Notes under the pieces: model-generated
Seen by the model: the letters and a program-made list of their open reading frames with translations, nothing else
What the model was told of the DNA's origin: nothing
The model's database searches: none
Shown: positions 1 through 10,890 of the stretch, in pieces
How the letters are laid out: every line of letters starts with the position of its first letter
How positions within the stretch are numbered: the first letter of the stretch is position 1
Assembly: GCF_031877795.1 (NCBI RefSeq)
Contig: NC_133932.1
Coordinates: 19,842,180 to 19,906,179 of the forward strand
Reading direction: 5' to 3'
From: Strix aluco
Lineage: Eukaryota; Chordata; Aves; Strigiformes; Strigidae
DNA: 64,000 nt
Made by a program: the position numbers and the translations under genes

Positions 1-3000
1 ATTAAGTGGTAGGATCACATGGCTGAGAGCATGATTCCCCATTTATGCCAACAGGAAAGCCATCAGAGAGAATGAAATTATGAGAAGACTTGGGTCAACA
101 TGTGTGCTTCTTGTTCCCCTCCTTGATTGGTACTGCTACTTGCCTAATCTCATTGTAAGCCAGTTCAGAGAGCTAAACCAACAAACAAACTATTCATTAT
201 TTTTGGCAAAGCTTGTTTTCTCCCAATTTAATTCCCTGAGCTAGCTCAGCAAAGGAATCAGGCAAGCATCTGCACCAGTGCAGAGAAAGGGGCAGGAACA
301 CACAGGGAGATGAGGACAGACTCCGGCTGATTTAAACTGTCATTGAACCGCATACCCTACAGCAGATCGGCATCACACTGTAGTTAGAACTGACAGTAAT
401 CTGTGCCTTTACAACAGGAGGCCTTCATCACCGATGAGAGTACACGAACAGGACCAGCACTGAAACATCCTAAGCAAAGTTTACCCTGGCACAGGCTTGG
501 ATGATTACATGTAAGAGCAGAAGCAGCACAGTACTCTTACCTTCAGAAATACTACAAAACACTGGCTAATTATTCCCCCAGCAACACCCCCTGTGAAAAT
601 GTGCTCTATAATTACCATTACACAGATTTAGCCCAGAACAGCAAAGCAAGCAAAATGGGTGACAAACTCGGGGTTGGAACCCAGTAAATCCTCTATACCA
701 AACCAACACTTCATCACTCAACTGTGTTGTTTATTAACCCTAAACTAATTCAATTAGCCAGTAGCAGTCTATTAAAAAACTCCTTTTGCAAAATACTTTG
801 TAATACACTGTAGAGCTCATAATTTATAATACAGCTATGTTCACAAATGTGGGTATTTCCTAGCTAGTTGTGAAATAAGAAACTAGGAAAAGGAATAATA
901 CTGAGATTTTAAGTAATTATTTCCTTTTCTACAGAGAAAAATAAGTGCACAAGCAGGAGCATGAGGGCCTACTCACACAATTCAAGAAATTTAACGCAAA
1001 GAACTATAGGAAGGAAAATACATCTATGTATATGTTTTTTCTCAGATTAGCAGTTGTCAAAGTTTCAAGTGAAATACAAGCAATTACTTAATATACACTA
1101 ACCAAGACCAGGATCTTTCCTTAAATTTATCTCCCACGCTCAGTCCAACAAATCCCACGCTTAACTTGCCCTGTGTAACAATGTAGCACATTAGGAAAAG
1201 TGATGGGAAAATTTGTTAACACAGAAGCAAATCTCTGCAGTAGTAAACAGCCAGCACTGTAAGTCTATCCAGCAACATGAGATAGTCTTTCATTCACATA
1301 CTAGCTTAAGCACGCAAACCAAGCATATCACATTTGGGACACAAGTCATACTTAATTTTGTTCAACACCTTCTTTTGACAACAGCTTTGTCACACAGACT
1401 GAAAACACATATGTCATAAAAGACAATCATTTGCCAGGACTGTCACTGATTCTCTCAAGACAGAAATAATAAAGCTGTAAGTGCAAGTAGCAGAGGCTGC
1501 TTAATTGTCAGCTGTATAAAATATCAGTATCAAGATTATTGTCCTAAGGGCAACAACAGTTCAAGGAGAATAGAAAATAATGCTGGAAAAAAGGTAAGAA
1601 AATTAACTGGCTAGATTTGCACATTAAAGATGCTGTAATCTGTTCTGAAGTCTTGAACTCCACAGGAGCCAAAATTTGCAGAAAGCAAATGAAAACTTAT
1701 TGCATCCTACGAAAAACTTCCGCAAATTTGCCAGAGAACCAGGAGAGAAAACCAACATGTCTACGGAGGAGACAAACACCATTTAACAGAAAGGAGCTGG
1801 ATGACAGATCAGTCAAAAACATTCTGGACAGCACAGACAAAACATTTACCCCAAAATTCTCTGCATCCTCACACATCTGAACATAAACAGCAAAAATGTG
1901 CTACTCAATGTGGGATTTACCACTTGAAATTTGACAGCTATTATTTGACAACGGTGTTCAAAATCTCATTCTTATAACGAGCGAGCAGAAGCAGGAACAA
2001 CACTCCTTCACACCGCATAAGAGACTCCTAACACAGATTATGTTGGTGCTTCCTAGGTTTAAGGGACAGACTGAGCTGAAGGCTACCTCACTGATTCTGT
2101 CAAGTGAGGCAACTCCAGCCATCATCGCCATTACCTGCTAAGACAAGCATTCAGAAGCTATCCACGTTCAGCATCAGCAAGTCAGTATTAACACTTACTT
2201 GCTTGAGTTATTACTGCAGGCTAATCTTTGAGAAACTGTTAGTGACAGCAAACCTGAGATTTTTTTCCTCTTAAAATGACAGAGTGGGAAGCTCAGACTT
2301 CCCTCTTCCTTCTAGGAAGCGAGGAGTAAGCTCTAGCTCCTCTACCTGTGAAATCACCATACTGACACACACCTTCCCAATTCTGCTCCACATGCAGCAG
2401 CATGGTTACTGCCATAGCTTAGCCTATTTTCCAACCAGCTGTTAGACTGGTCAGTTTTGAAAAAAGAAAAGAAAAAAGAAAAGAAAAGAATAAGGAGGCA
2501 GAGCCACCTTGATAACTGATAACTCAGGCAGTGGTACTATTTCATGAGGAGGACAAGCCTTCTTCCTTCTGTCCCTAATAAAAGCTGAAAGGACAGCCAA
2601 AATAGGAGAACATGTTCCCCTGGTAAAAATTAGGAAGCACTGCAACAGCAGCACAACCCCCGACTCTCACCACAGCCAGGTAGTCCATAAGGAAGAAAAA
2701 AAGTTTCTTTTACTCTCCCACCCACCACTGATAGAGAAGGTCCAAGAAGCAGCTTAAAATCTGACACCTACCAGTGTTAAACTAACATAAAAGTCCTTAC
2801 TCAAGACTGAGGAGCAATACCCACGCACTAGTCTCAGCACCTTCCGACAAGTGAAGATGATGCCAGGGTTTGGGAAAAGGGGCTTCCCACTAACATGTTT
2901 CCTACAGGCTTCACCAGTGAATACACATTTCTATCCGCATCATGTTCCGGTAAAACTTTAATCTACAACACAGGCACACAAATATATGTTTGAGAGAAAT

Positions 3001-6000
3001 ACATCTGTATTTTGGCATGTAAATACCTGAATTCAAGAGTTATAAACCCCAGCTCGATCATAAGACTACACAAGGCCACTGTCCAGTATTCCATTCTACA
3101 AAAATTACTAAAACGTCAGTGACAAAGAAATTTTGTTTGCAAGATGCAATGTACATTTTTATCATGCTGGATAAAATATCTACAGTCTCAGCAGTGGTTA
3201 AATTGCTGCTATAAAGGAAATTGTCCTCAGATAAATGGTTTCCCTATGAGAAGGTTTCAGTGCTACACCTCACCCCAGGTCAATAAATCAAATTAACTGC
3301 ACCTTGTCCTCTGGCCAATGACATCATCGGCTTGACCACATCTTGTGAAGCGAGTGCAAAAACATATGCTATTTAAGGCATGAAATCATATTACTGCTTT
3401 TTGTCCAGCCAGCCTTGTGCTGTTGGTCTGTGAAACAGTCAGTCACCTGAACAGTCTCATTACTGCTTCTACAGATTTTTTTTTTCTTCTAGTATTCAAG
3501 GCCTGTCTTCACCAAGGGTGAAGAAAAAGGATAAATAATCTGAGTCGTTATTTTTTAAATCAAAATGCTTTTCATTAGCTGCAGCGTAGTATTTTGTGAC
3601 AAATTAAATTTAGAACCAAACTACAAAATATGCTGTCTGCATTTGTATGTGACCTCTCTTCCCAGTCATGTTTCAAAGATGTTTACATGCTAATCTGGCA
3701 CTGCTACTTTGAAGTACCCTGCTGTTAGGTCCTTTTTCTCCACAGGGTGAAAACAATGGTCACTAATGAAAACCTACAGTTTTATCTGAAACCCATCCCT
3801 GCATAAATATTTTTTTTTTTAATTACTGCCTCTTCCTAATAAAGTAGTCCATTTGTTTTCTAAGACGACTAATATCTGGTTTAAAACTGAATTACTCCAG
3901 ACAATTTAAGAGGATTAATTTCAATTTTAACTTGGTGTCCTTATGACACAATCACAGAGAACTTATCTTCCTTTCTAGACCCTGTACTGCCTAGTAGTAT
4001 CTTCCGTCTTGAAAGCCAAATCTAAATGAAAGAAAAAAAAAAAACAACCCAGAACAGTCAGATACAAGCAGCGACAAAAGCATCTGACACACTGCACTGT
4101 TAAACTGCATCCACATTAAGCAAAAGGAAGGTGAATAAGATTATCTTCAATGTATTCAATTCTGTTTGTGTTCAGAGGGAGGAGGAAAGCTGTTCAGATT
4201 TTGAGTGTGTCTTCTATAGCTCTCTCAGTGCCAGAAAACGTAAATTAGAAGCAACTCTCCTTTAAGGAAAAGAATCAAGGACAAAGGGACCAAAAATGCC
4301 CAAGCCTCTGAAAAGCAGATATGAAAGAAACAGCTTTACAGTCCTGAGTTGCTATAAATTAAAAATAAGCTCCTTATTTAAAAGACATGAGTGTTTGAGA
4401 ATCTATGAGCAGATCTGATGCTGCTCAAGCCCCAGGAGGGTTTTGTTTTTGCTGGCAGGGGTGGAGTGGAGATGGGGGGGTCATTTTGGTTATTAGTAAA
4501 TAAATCAAGCAGCAGAGTGAGGCCTAGGCGCCTGCCAGAGGAGCCAGGGCCTAGCTCTCCCCCCTCCTCTCCTCACACAGCCTGGGTTTGATCTCGGGGC
4601 CCTGTGGGTTGCCAAGAAAATTTAAAAAAAGCGAGAGAGCGAGAAAGAAGAATCATATTGAACCACAAAAGCACATGGGGCGAATGTAAAATATAAACAC
4701 GGCGTTGGGCTCTGAGTGGCTGTTATTAAAGGTCTGAATTACTAAACATGAGAGGCGGGGAAAGCCAGGCGGCCATTTCAATAATATAAACCTCCCCGAA
4801 TTAGACATTATTCAAATGAGAAGGAGAGGGAGAGAGAGAGAGCGAGGGAGAGGGACGGGACCCGCACCCCCAGTGCCAGCCCACCGGGGCTGCCGGCACC
4901 ACCACCCGCCCCTGCGCCGGCACCCAGGGCGAGGGGCCGCGGGCCCGGGGCTCGCCACCCAGGGGGCTTGCAGCACCCGGCTCCCCCCAAGCCCTCGGGG
5001 CTGCGGAGGCGGGAGGGCAATGGAGGAGGAGGGCAAACACCGCCGGGGCAAATCCAGCCTTCGGGGGTGCAAACACGCGGCCTCCCCCGTCGGAGAGGGG
5101 CACGGAGAAACTCTGCCCGCACACCCCCTCGAGCCACCCCACACTGAAACTGCCCTTTGGGGCGGGGGGGGGGATTTAAATAAAAAGCCAAACCACGCTC
5201 TGCTCCTACCCCTCCCCGAGGCCATCCGCACCCATCTACCCTATGCCTGCAGGCCCCAGGCTCTGGGGGAATAACCCTGGCCGGGGGGGGGGGTGTGGGG
5301 GAGGGCTGGGGGGAATGAGGGATGAGGGAACCAAGCCTTTCACCCTCACCCAGCCCCACCGAGGGGCCAGCACCCCCGTCCCCCTCCGCCCTGCCGCCAC
5401 CGTGCCGGCGGGGGGACCCTGCCCCCCTCGGGGGGCCGCCCGCGTCCCCCCAGCCCCGGCGGGCCGTGCCCCCTCCCGCGGCCCCCGCCGGGACCGCTCC
5501 AGCAGCATCCCCCCGCCACCCCCCACCCCCCAGCCATGAATATGTAAAGCGGCTTTTATTGTGGGCGTGCGGGCCGGGGGGGGGCCCGGCGGGGTGGCGG
5601 CGAGCCACCTCCGACCGCTTTTGGGTGCGGGGATGCCTCCCCCCCTCCCGGCTCCCCCCCACCCCCCCGCCGCCGCCGCCTCCCCACCCCGACCCCACCG
5701 CCTCGCCGTTGCGCCGCCGCCGCTGCCCGCGCCGCCGCCCCCCATCGCCCCGCTGCCTGCCCCGGCGCCGGTGCCCCGGCGTGCGGGCGGGTGCGAGTGC
5801 GGCTCCGTGTGAGGGAGGGAGGGAGGGAGCGTGTGTGTGTGTGTGTGTCTCCCCGCACGGGGAGGCTGCTTTCCTTCTCCCCCCCCCTCCCCGCTCCCTC
5901 CTGTGCCGTTAATTATAATAATCCTGAGTACTAATAAATTATGCTAAGCGGGGCGGGCGGGCGGCGGGGGGGCCGCGTGTGCGAGTATGAATATGAATAT

Positions 6001-6021
6001 GTAAAATGCAGTAATGATTAC
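1..6021 (-). other. POU2F1: POU2F1 intron 1 (5' part, continues beyond window)
   Basis: This is the sequence downstream of the first POU2F1 coding exon on the minus strand. The intron opens with GTAATC at 6021. I looked on the minus strand for the next POU2F1 exon, which should begin in phase 1, and did not find one, so the intron runs off the left edge. From 1 to about 4500 the sequence is AT-rich, without ORFs of note and without recognisable CR1 copies; it holds short A/T and purine runs (for example 2459-2488). From about 4560 rightwards it is part of the CpG island. Human POU2F1 intron 1 is also very long, which fits. Confidence 0.8.
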
Positions 6022-6085
6022 CTGCCGCTGCCGCCACCGCCGCCGCCGAACTCTCATCTTGACTCGCTGCTCCTCCGTCCGCCAT
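6022..6085 (-). CDS. POU2F1: POU2F1 (OCT1), first coding exon
   Basis: POU2F1 is the ubiquitous POU-homeodomain transcription factor that binds the octamer ATGCAAAT in nuclear promoters and enhancers. Only its first coding exon is in the window. From the ATG at 6085 the minus strand reads MADGGAASQDESSAAAV followed by four alanines, then one spare base before a donor (GGCAG|GTAATC, intron from 6021). The N-terminal MADGGAASQDESSAA with an alanine run is the signature of the upstream (1U-type) first exon of vertebrate POU2F1. The exon ends in phase 1, as expected. The remaining exons, including the POU-specific domain and homeodomain, lie left of the window. A single valine interrupts the alanine run. 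The start is fixed by the family match and by the YY1-type context around the ATG. The exon is short, but the identity is close to certain given STYXL2 and GPA33 alongside. Confidence 0.94.
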
Positions 6086-6088
6086 TTT
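6079..6088 (-). promoter_or_regulatory. YY1-like motif overlapping the POU2F1 start codon
   Basis: The minus strand reads AAAATGGCGG, a close match to the YY1 core (AAnATGGCGGC), with the POU2F1 ATG inside it. This arrangement is known from many TATA-less housekeeping genes, where YY1 sites lie just downstream of the start site. The match is seen in the sequence; binding is inferred. Confidence 0.6.
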
Positions 6089-6450
6089 GAATATTTTAAC
6101 CAAAATCGGCCGCCCGATAAACCCTCCCTCGCTCCCGGCCCCCCCCCTCCCTCCTCCCCTCCTCCTCCTCCTCCTCCTCCTCCTCCCCTCCCCCCGCCGC
6201 GCGCCCCCTCCCCCCGCCGCCCCACTGCGCAGCCGCCAACCCACCGCGCCGCGGCCCCGCTCCGCGCCTGCGCAGGCTCCCCGCGCCTCTCTCCTCCTCC
6301 CCCGCCCTCCTTTCCCGGCCGGCGAGAGGTGCGAGGCCGCGCATGCGCCGAGCCACGGGACTCGCTGCCCGCCCCCTCCCGCCGGCGGGTTTCGCGCGGC
6401 CCCGCGCAGGCGCCTTCCCGGCACCTCTGGCCGAGGGCTCGTTAACGTGT
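6086..6450 (-). other. POU2F1: Probable POU2F1 5' UTR and core promoter
   Basis: Upstream of the ATG on the minus strand there is an AT-rich stretch (6088-6124), a long GGA/GAG-rich tract (about 6125-6215), then GC-box-rich sequence. I cannot see the transcription start. The purine tract could form G-quadruplex in the transcript if it is included in the 5' UTR. Confidence 0.45.
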
Positions 6451-6515
6451 GAACCGCCGGGCCGCGCGCTGCAGCCTCTCAGCTGACCCCCCCGCGGGCC
6501 CGCGCCGCTCTGCTC

Positions 6516-6538
6516 GGGGGGGGGGGGGGGGGGGGGGG
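6516..6538. repeat. Homopolymer of 23 G
   Basis: An uninterrupted run of 23 G follows 'tgctc' within the POU2F1 CpG island. It is about 430 bp upstream of the POU2F1 ATG. Run length at such sites is unreliable in assemblies. Confidence 0.95.
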
Positions 6539-9500
6539 CGCGGGCGCTTGCGCACTGGGGCTCCCCCGGCGGCAGCGGGGCGGGCGGCGCCCCCGGAGCT
6601 GCGGCGCAAGGCGGGGGGGACGGGGCGGCCTGACCCACCCCCCCTCCCGCCTCACGGGGTGGGGCGGGGGGTGCCCCCTGCGGCGGCGGGGGCTGCTCGG
6701 CGGAGCGAAGGCCGCTACGGGTTAACGGCGGCGGGGAGGAGCCGCTGCCAGCCGGAGCGGGTATTTCCAGCCGTGGCTCGTACAGCCCTCGTTAACCGCT
6801 CAGCCGCCGGAGCGACGGGGCTAGCGCAAATAGTTAATGGTGGTAGTAAGAGAGAGGCAACTAGATGACAACACCTTGGCGTACAGCCGTTAGGCTGAAA
6901 GGGCGTTTCGAGAAGAGCTGTGTGCGCGAGCGGTGGTGTGAAAATACCTGTCGTAACTGCGTCGGCACGACAGGTACTCCCCAAGCTCACAGCAAAATTA
7001 ATCCCCTATGAATAAAAAGGAATTGCATACAGAGGAAATAACAGAACCTGCGGTTGTCCGTGGAGGAGGGCGCGTGAGTGGTGGTCAGGTTTTCCTTCAG
7101 AAAAGAGCAATTGCAAGCAAGTGATTCTCTGTTAAGAAACCCACTGTAACATGCTCCCTCGTTCTGGGCACTACAAGGCTCCTGGGGTGTCTTTCCCAAA
7201 CAAATATTTTATCCTCTCCCACTTTCCACATCAAATTTGACTAACCTGAGGGGAAGAGGGAGTTGGGCTTCACGCCTCCCTCATTAAAAGGGAGTAAACA
7301 GAGACTAGAGGGACCAACAAAATTAGCTTTAGATTCAGAACTTCCAAATCAGGACAAGCAATCGGCTAAACAGGCAGAGTGGCAAAACTTTGCTGATTCT
7401 CAACAGATTTGGCAGAGTAAAAATAAAACTTGCTTACATTCTTAATATTGCATAGTTACACGTTATCCCTGAGCTTTGTAATGTACATCCATAAAAAGAA
7501 GAAACAGAAAGTGGTATAGAATGGCATTCGTTAAGGACTCAGTCTTAACGTTTTCCAAGAGTCATTAATTTCAGTGGGTCAGAGTCCAAGACAGATTTTC
7601 TTCTGGGGCTCAAAACCTTGTGGGATAAGAGAAGCTGGCAAGGATCCGTTCTTGCATGCTGTTGCTGAAGAAATTACGAGTCGTGTTGGAGGCAGTCGCT
7701 AGATTTTTTTCATTGGTAGGGAAGAGCCGAAAAGGAAGGCTGAAGGAGGGAGACAGCAAGGTTTCTCTCCAAGGGCTGAATCAGAAAGGTAATTTTGATA
7801 TTTTTATTTAAAAATAAGTTCCTCTGGTAATGGTATTTTTTTTCCATAATAAAAAATAACCTCTTGATACTGCAGAAAACATTAGTAGAAATGGACTGCA
7901 CTATGAAAGAGCAAAAATCTTCTCTTAACACTAATTCTACTCTTGCACATTCGTTTGATGATATTCCATAGTAGTAATTAAGCACTTTGTCGCACAAAGA
8001 TCTGTGCTTCACTCACAGAAGTGAACGTGTAAACAAAGGCATGTTGTCGTGCTCCTCTTCTGTTCAGCCATGATCCTCGCGGGCCAGTTAATCCAGTTTT
8101 ATGGCCAGGTTATACCAGCACTGCAGCACACAGTGGCTGCACCATGACAGATAAAGGTGTAGAGAAAGGGCTGCTGAGATTAAGACTCTGCACAGCTCTA
8201 ATCCTGCCTACGCTGAATATTCTCTCCCGTATCTTCCCATCTCATCCATAGACTCCTCTCAGTCCTGCATGCTACTTCCTAGTAACCTCCTCCCTGATAG
8301 CAGCAGCTTCTCACTGGGGAGAATTTGCTCCCATTAACCACACCTGATTTAGCCTTTGCTCTTGCTCAGCTTCTGCACAGTTAGCTGGGACCCACAGCTA
8401 CCCAAGAAAAGCTGCCTGAAAACAAATCCTTACTAGTTGTTTGTTTTTGTTTTTGGTTTTTTTTTTTTTTTCTGATAGTTCCTAACCTGCTCTGTGTTTT
8501 TGTAATTGACCAGCTATAAAGAGAACTTCATTCTGTTTGGCCACATAGCTGCTCTCCTCTGTCTTTAAAGATTGCTCTGGACCTGTGTCTGCATCCTCTT
8601 CTCTAGTTTACTTTGAATGCGTCTCTATCTGATGCCTTCCCCAAGGTGTCATACATCCCTGTGGCTATATATCCAGGAAAGCTGGCCAAATCATTAGTGA
8701 TGAATAATTTATCAGGTAAATTTTACCTCTATTTCAGTTACGAGTTGTCTGCAAACAGCTTGCGATTTCTGCAAACTTATTATTTGATGATACTTGCCAC
8801 ATAGTGCCTGACTGGTGTCTTACTCATGAGCAACTTGCTGGCAACACTTGAAATTTGAGATTATTGGACACAAAGATGATACGAAGCTTAGTCCTAGGAG
8901 AAGCTGAGCACTCTAGATTCATTCCACAAAAAGACTTAAGTGGGAAACTGAATTGTTCGGCTGCAATCAGCGAGGCTGGGCTCACACCAGTTGTTAAGAA
9001 AGGGCTTACATCCTCTGCTGAAACAGAGCCCAAAACAGCGAGCGCCTTGAGGGACTCCATGTTTCTGTTCTCTGACTGGACTTGTCAGCCTTCTAGAATC
9101 GCCTCTTGCAGCGATTTTGCTTTAAAAATATTTTCTGGCAGTGAAACGCAATACAGTGTTCAAAATCAACACACCCGTAAAGGGAAGAAATAGTATTTCA
9201 GAATCTTTTAAAGCTCTGCAGTATATCTGTGTCCATTGCTTTGATTTTGATCCAGATACCTCCTAATTCCTAGCCCTCCTTGGCCTGCTCTACTTGTACC
9301 TGTAACCCCAAATTTTCTATGATTGCTATATTACCTTCTGAAATTTCTATCTCCTGCTAGAATTAATTCAACAGTGTTTCAGAAACAATTTTTTTTTTCA
9401 AGGTGGGGAGGCAGGAGACAAAAGAAACACCAGGTGGGAAGGCAAGGGGCAAAAGAAACAGAAATCGCAGTATTTAAGCAAAAAACACATTGGGAAGGAA

Positions 9501-10833
9501 ATTACCCTTTTCTACACACAGCTCTAGTGTATAGAGAAATTAAGAGCAAACTTATCTGCTCTGCTCCAATTCCACTGTGCCCCTCAGACGTGAGTCCCAG
9601 GTGCTGCTTTTCTCGCACTGTCCCTTCTATCGTGTTCTCTTCACACCAGATTTCTCTCCTCAAGAAGACCCTGTTTCTGGAGTCCTGTTTGCTTCAGCTT
9701 TCCCTTTGGCCCTCCAGATACTGCAATGGAGGCTTCTGCCTCAAAACAGTTGTTCTTTGCCCCTTATGCTTTTGTGCATACCTCCCCCAAATCTCTCTAT
9801 TCCTTTCACTTCCAGACCGCTCAGATTGTCTCACCTTTAATTAAACTTATCCTTATGTCTCTGTCTGTTTACCATTTTTTGTGCATAATCCACACCCTGC
9901 CAGCGAGACTGGCAGTCTCTGTGTTACAGTCTCTGTAATAGTTACAGAGGTTACAGTCTCATTTTCTGAACATGCTATCGATATGAACAGCAAAAGACAG
10001 TCCATGTCTCAAAAAGCTTGCAATTTAGAGAGGTAGCAGGCAAAGAACAAGGCAAAAATAGGATTAGTAGCTCCTTGATTGAGAAGTGAAGAAAAGCAAT
10101 ATAAAGACCATGCATAGTTCCTCCAGCATCACAGCAGATGTTAGGGGGACTCAGACCTGGGCCTAGGTGCTCTGAGGGTGTGCAGTTCAGTACTTTAAAC
10201 CACGAAGCTGTTTTTCCTTTCTCTCCTGTGTTTCTCCCCACCCTCCTGTTCCCGAGCGTGGAGGAGACAGTCCACCCTCACCCCTGAGGCTTGGGATCCA
10301 CCAGAACAGTCTCTTTCCAGTATTATGCTCTGCTCCCTTCCCCTACACACTCCTCTGGCTGCCTTTTACCAGATTGCTTTCTAGCTCTGTTTCTGTCTCT
10401 CTTCTGTTATCTCTGGATCAGAGAAAGGATGACCCCAAATCTCTTCTTTCTGAGAGTTGTCGCTGATCCTCTGAATCTCCCAGCTAATGAAATTGTAGCA
10501 GGAAAGTTGTACCATCTCGTAATGCCCTGCCCCTCCCAGGTGCAGCTAACTGCTTTTTTGGAGATAAGACGTGGAGCACAGATGAAAAGAAACATACTTT
10601 TCATTTTCATATTTAAAAAAACTCTTGTAATTCAGAACCTTGACACATCTTCAGGAAAGGGAGAGGTAATCACTAAGAGGACACTTATCTTTTCAGGTGG
10701 GTTTTTCAAATCTATTTCTCACTCTCTGCTGCTTTGGCTGCACTTACTTTTTCTAGCTCAATTTTTTGTATGCATTTCAATGGTTGTCATCAATGCAGCA
10801 TCTGAGCACCTTCCAATTTTAATCAATTACATC

Positions 10834-10890
10834 TTAAAAATCACCAATTTAGAAGATTCAGGAAATTATCACTGTGCTTTTTCAGCAATG
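10834..10890 (+). pseudogene. Orphan Ig-like domain fragment followed by a splice donor
   Basis: The frame reads LKITNLEDSGNYHCAFSAM and then GTAAGC, a good donor. The pattern L-x-I-x-x-L-x-D-S-G-x-Y-x-C is the E-F strand hallmark of Ig domains (the Asp and the F-strand Cys). Upstream in the same frame, back to about 10780, there is a plausible C'-E segment, but I could not find the B-strand Cys, the C-strand Trp or an acceptor. The exon would end in phase 0, whereas whole Ig exons are usually phase 1. It could be a degenerate exon of an Fc-receptor-like or other Ig-family gene, or a chance match. No neighbouring Ig gene other than GPA33 is visible, and GPA33 is 40 kb away. Confidence 0.3.

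Larger units (their letters stand above)
4560..6900. promoter_or_regulatory. POU2F1: CpG island and promoter of POU2F1
   Basis: About 2.3 kb is very GC- and CpG-rich, in sharp contrast to the AT-rich sequence on both sides. It holds long C/G runs, CCG and CTC repeats (CTC run near 6157-6190), a GT run near 5830-5850 and a run of 23 G at 6516-6538. The first coding exon of POU2F1 (minus strand) lies inside it. No TATA box is seen at a sensible distance from that ATG, so an initiator or YY1-type dispersed promoter is likely. AT-rich islets with POU-like motifs interrupt the GC-rich sequence at 4735-4816, 5536-5560, 5907-5945 and 5987-6020. Long GC-rich reading frames on both strands here are composition artefacts. 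Confidence 0.88.

Noticed and set aside
1-4500. Search for POU2F1 exon 2 on the minus strand
   Set aside because: No match to the expected continuation in phase 1; the exon must lie outside the window.
4801-6868. Many long open frames (up to 296 codons) on both strands in the CpG island
   Set aside because: Extreme GC content removes stop codons; the products are Pro/Arg/Gly low-complexity with no family match. Only the 64-bp POU2F1 exon is supported.
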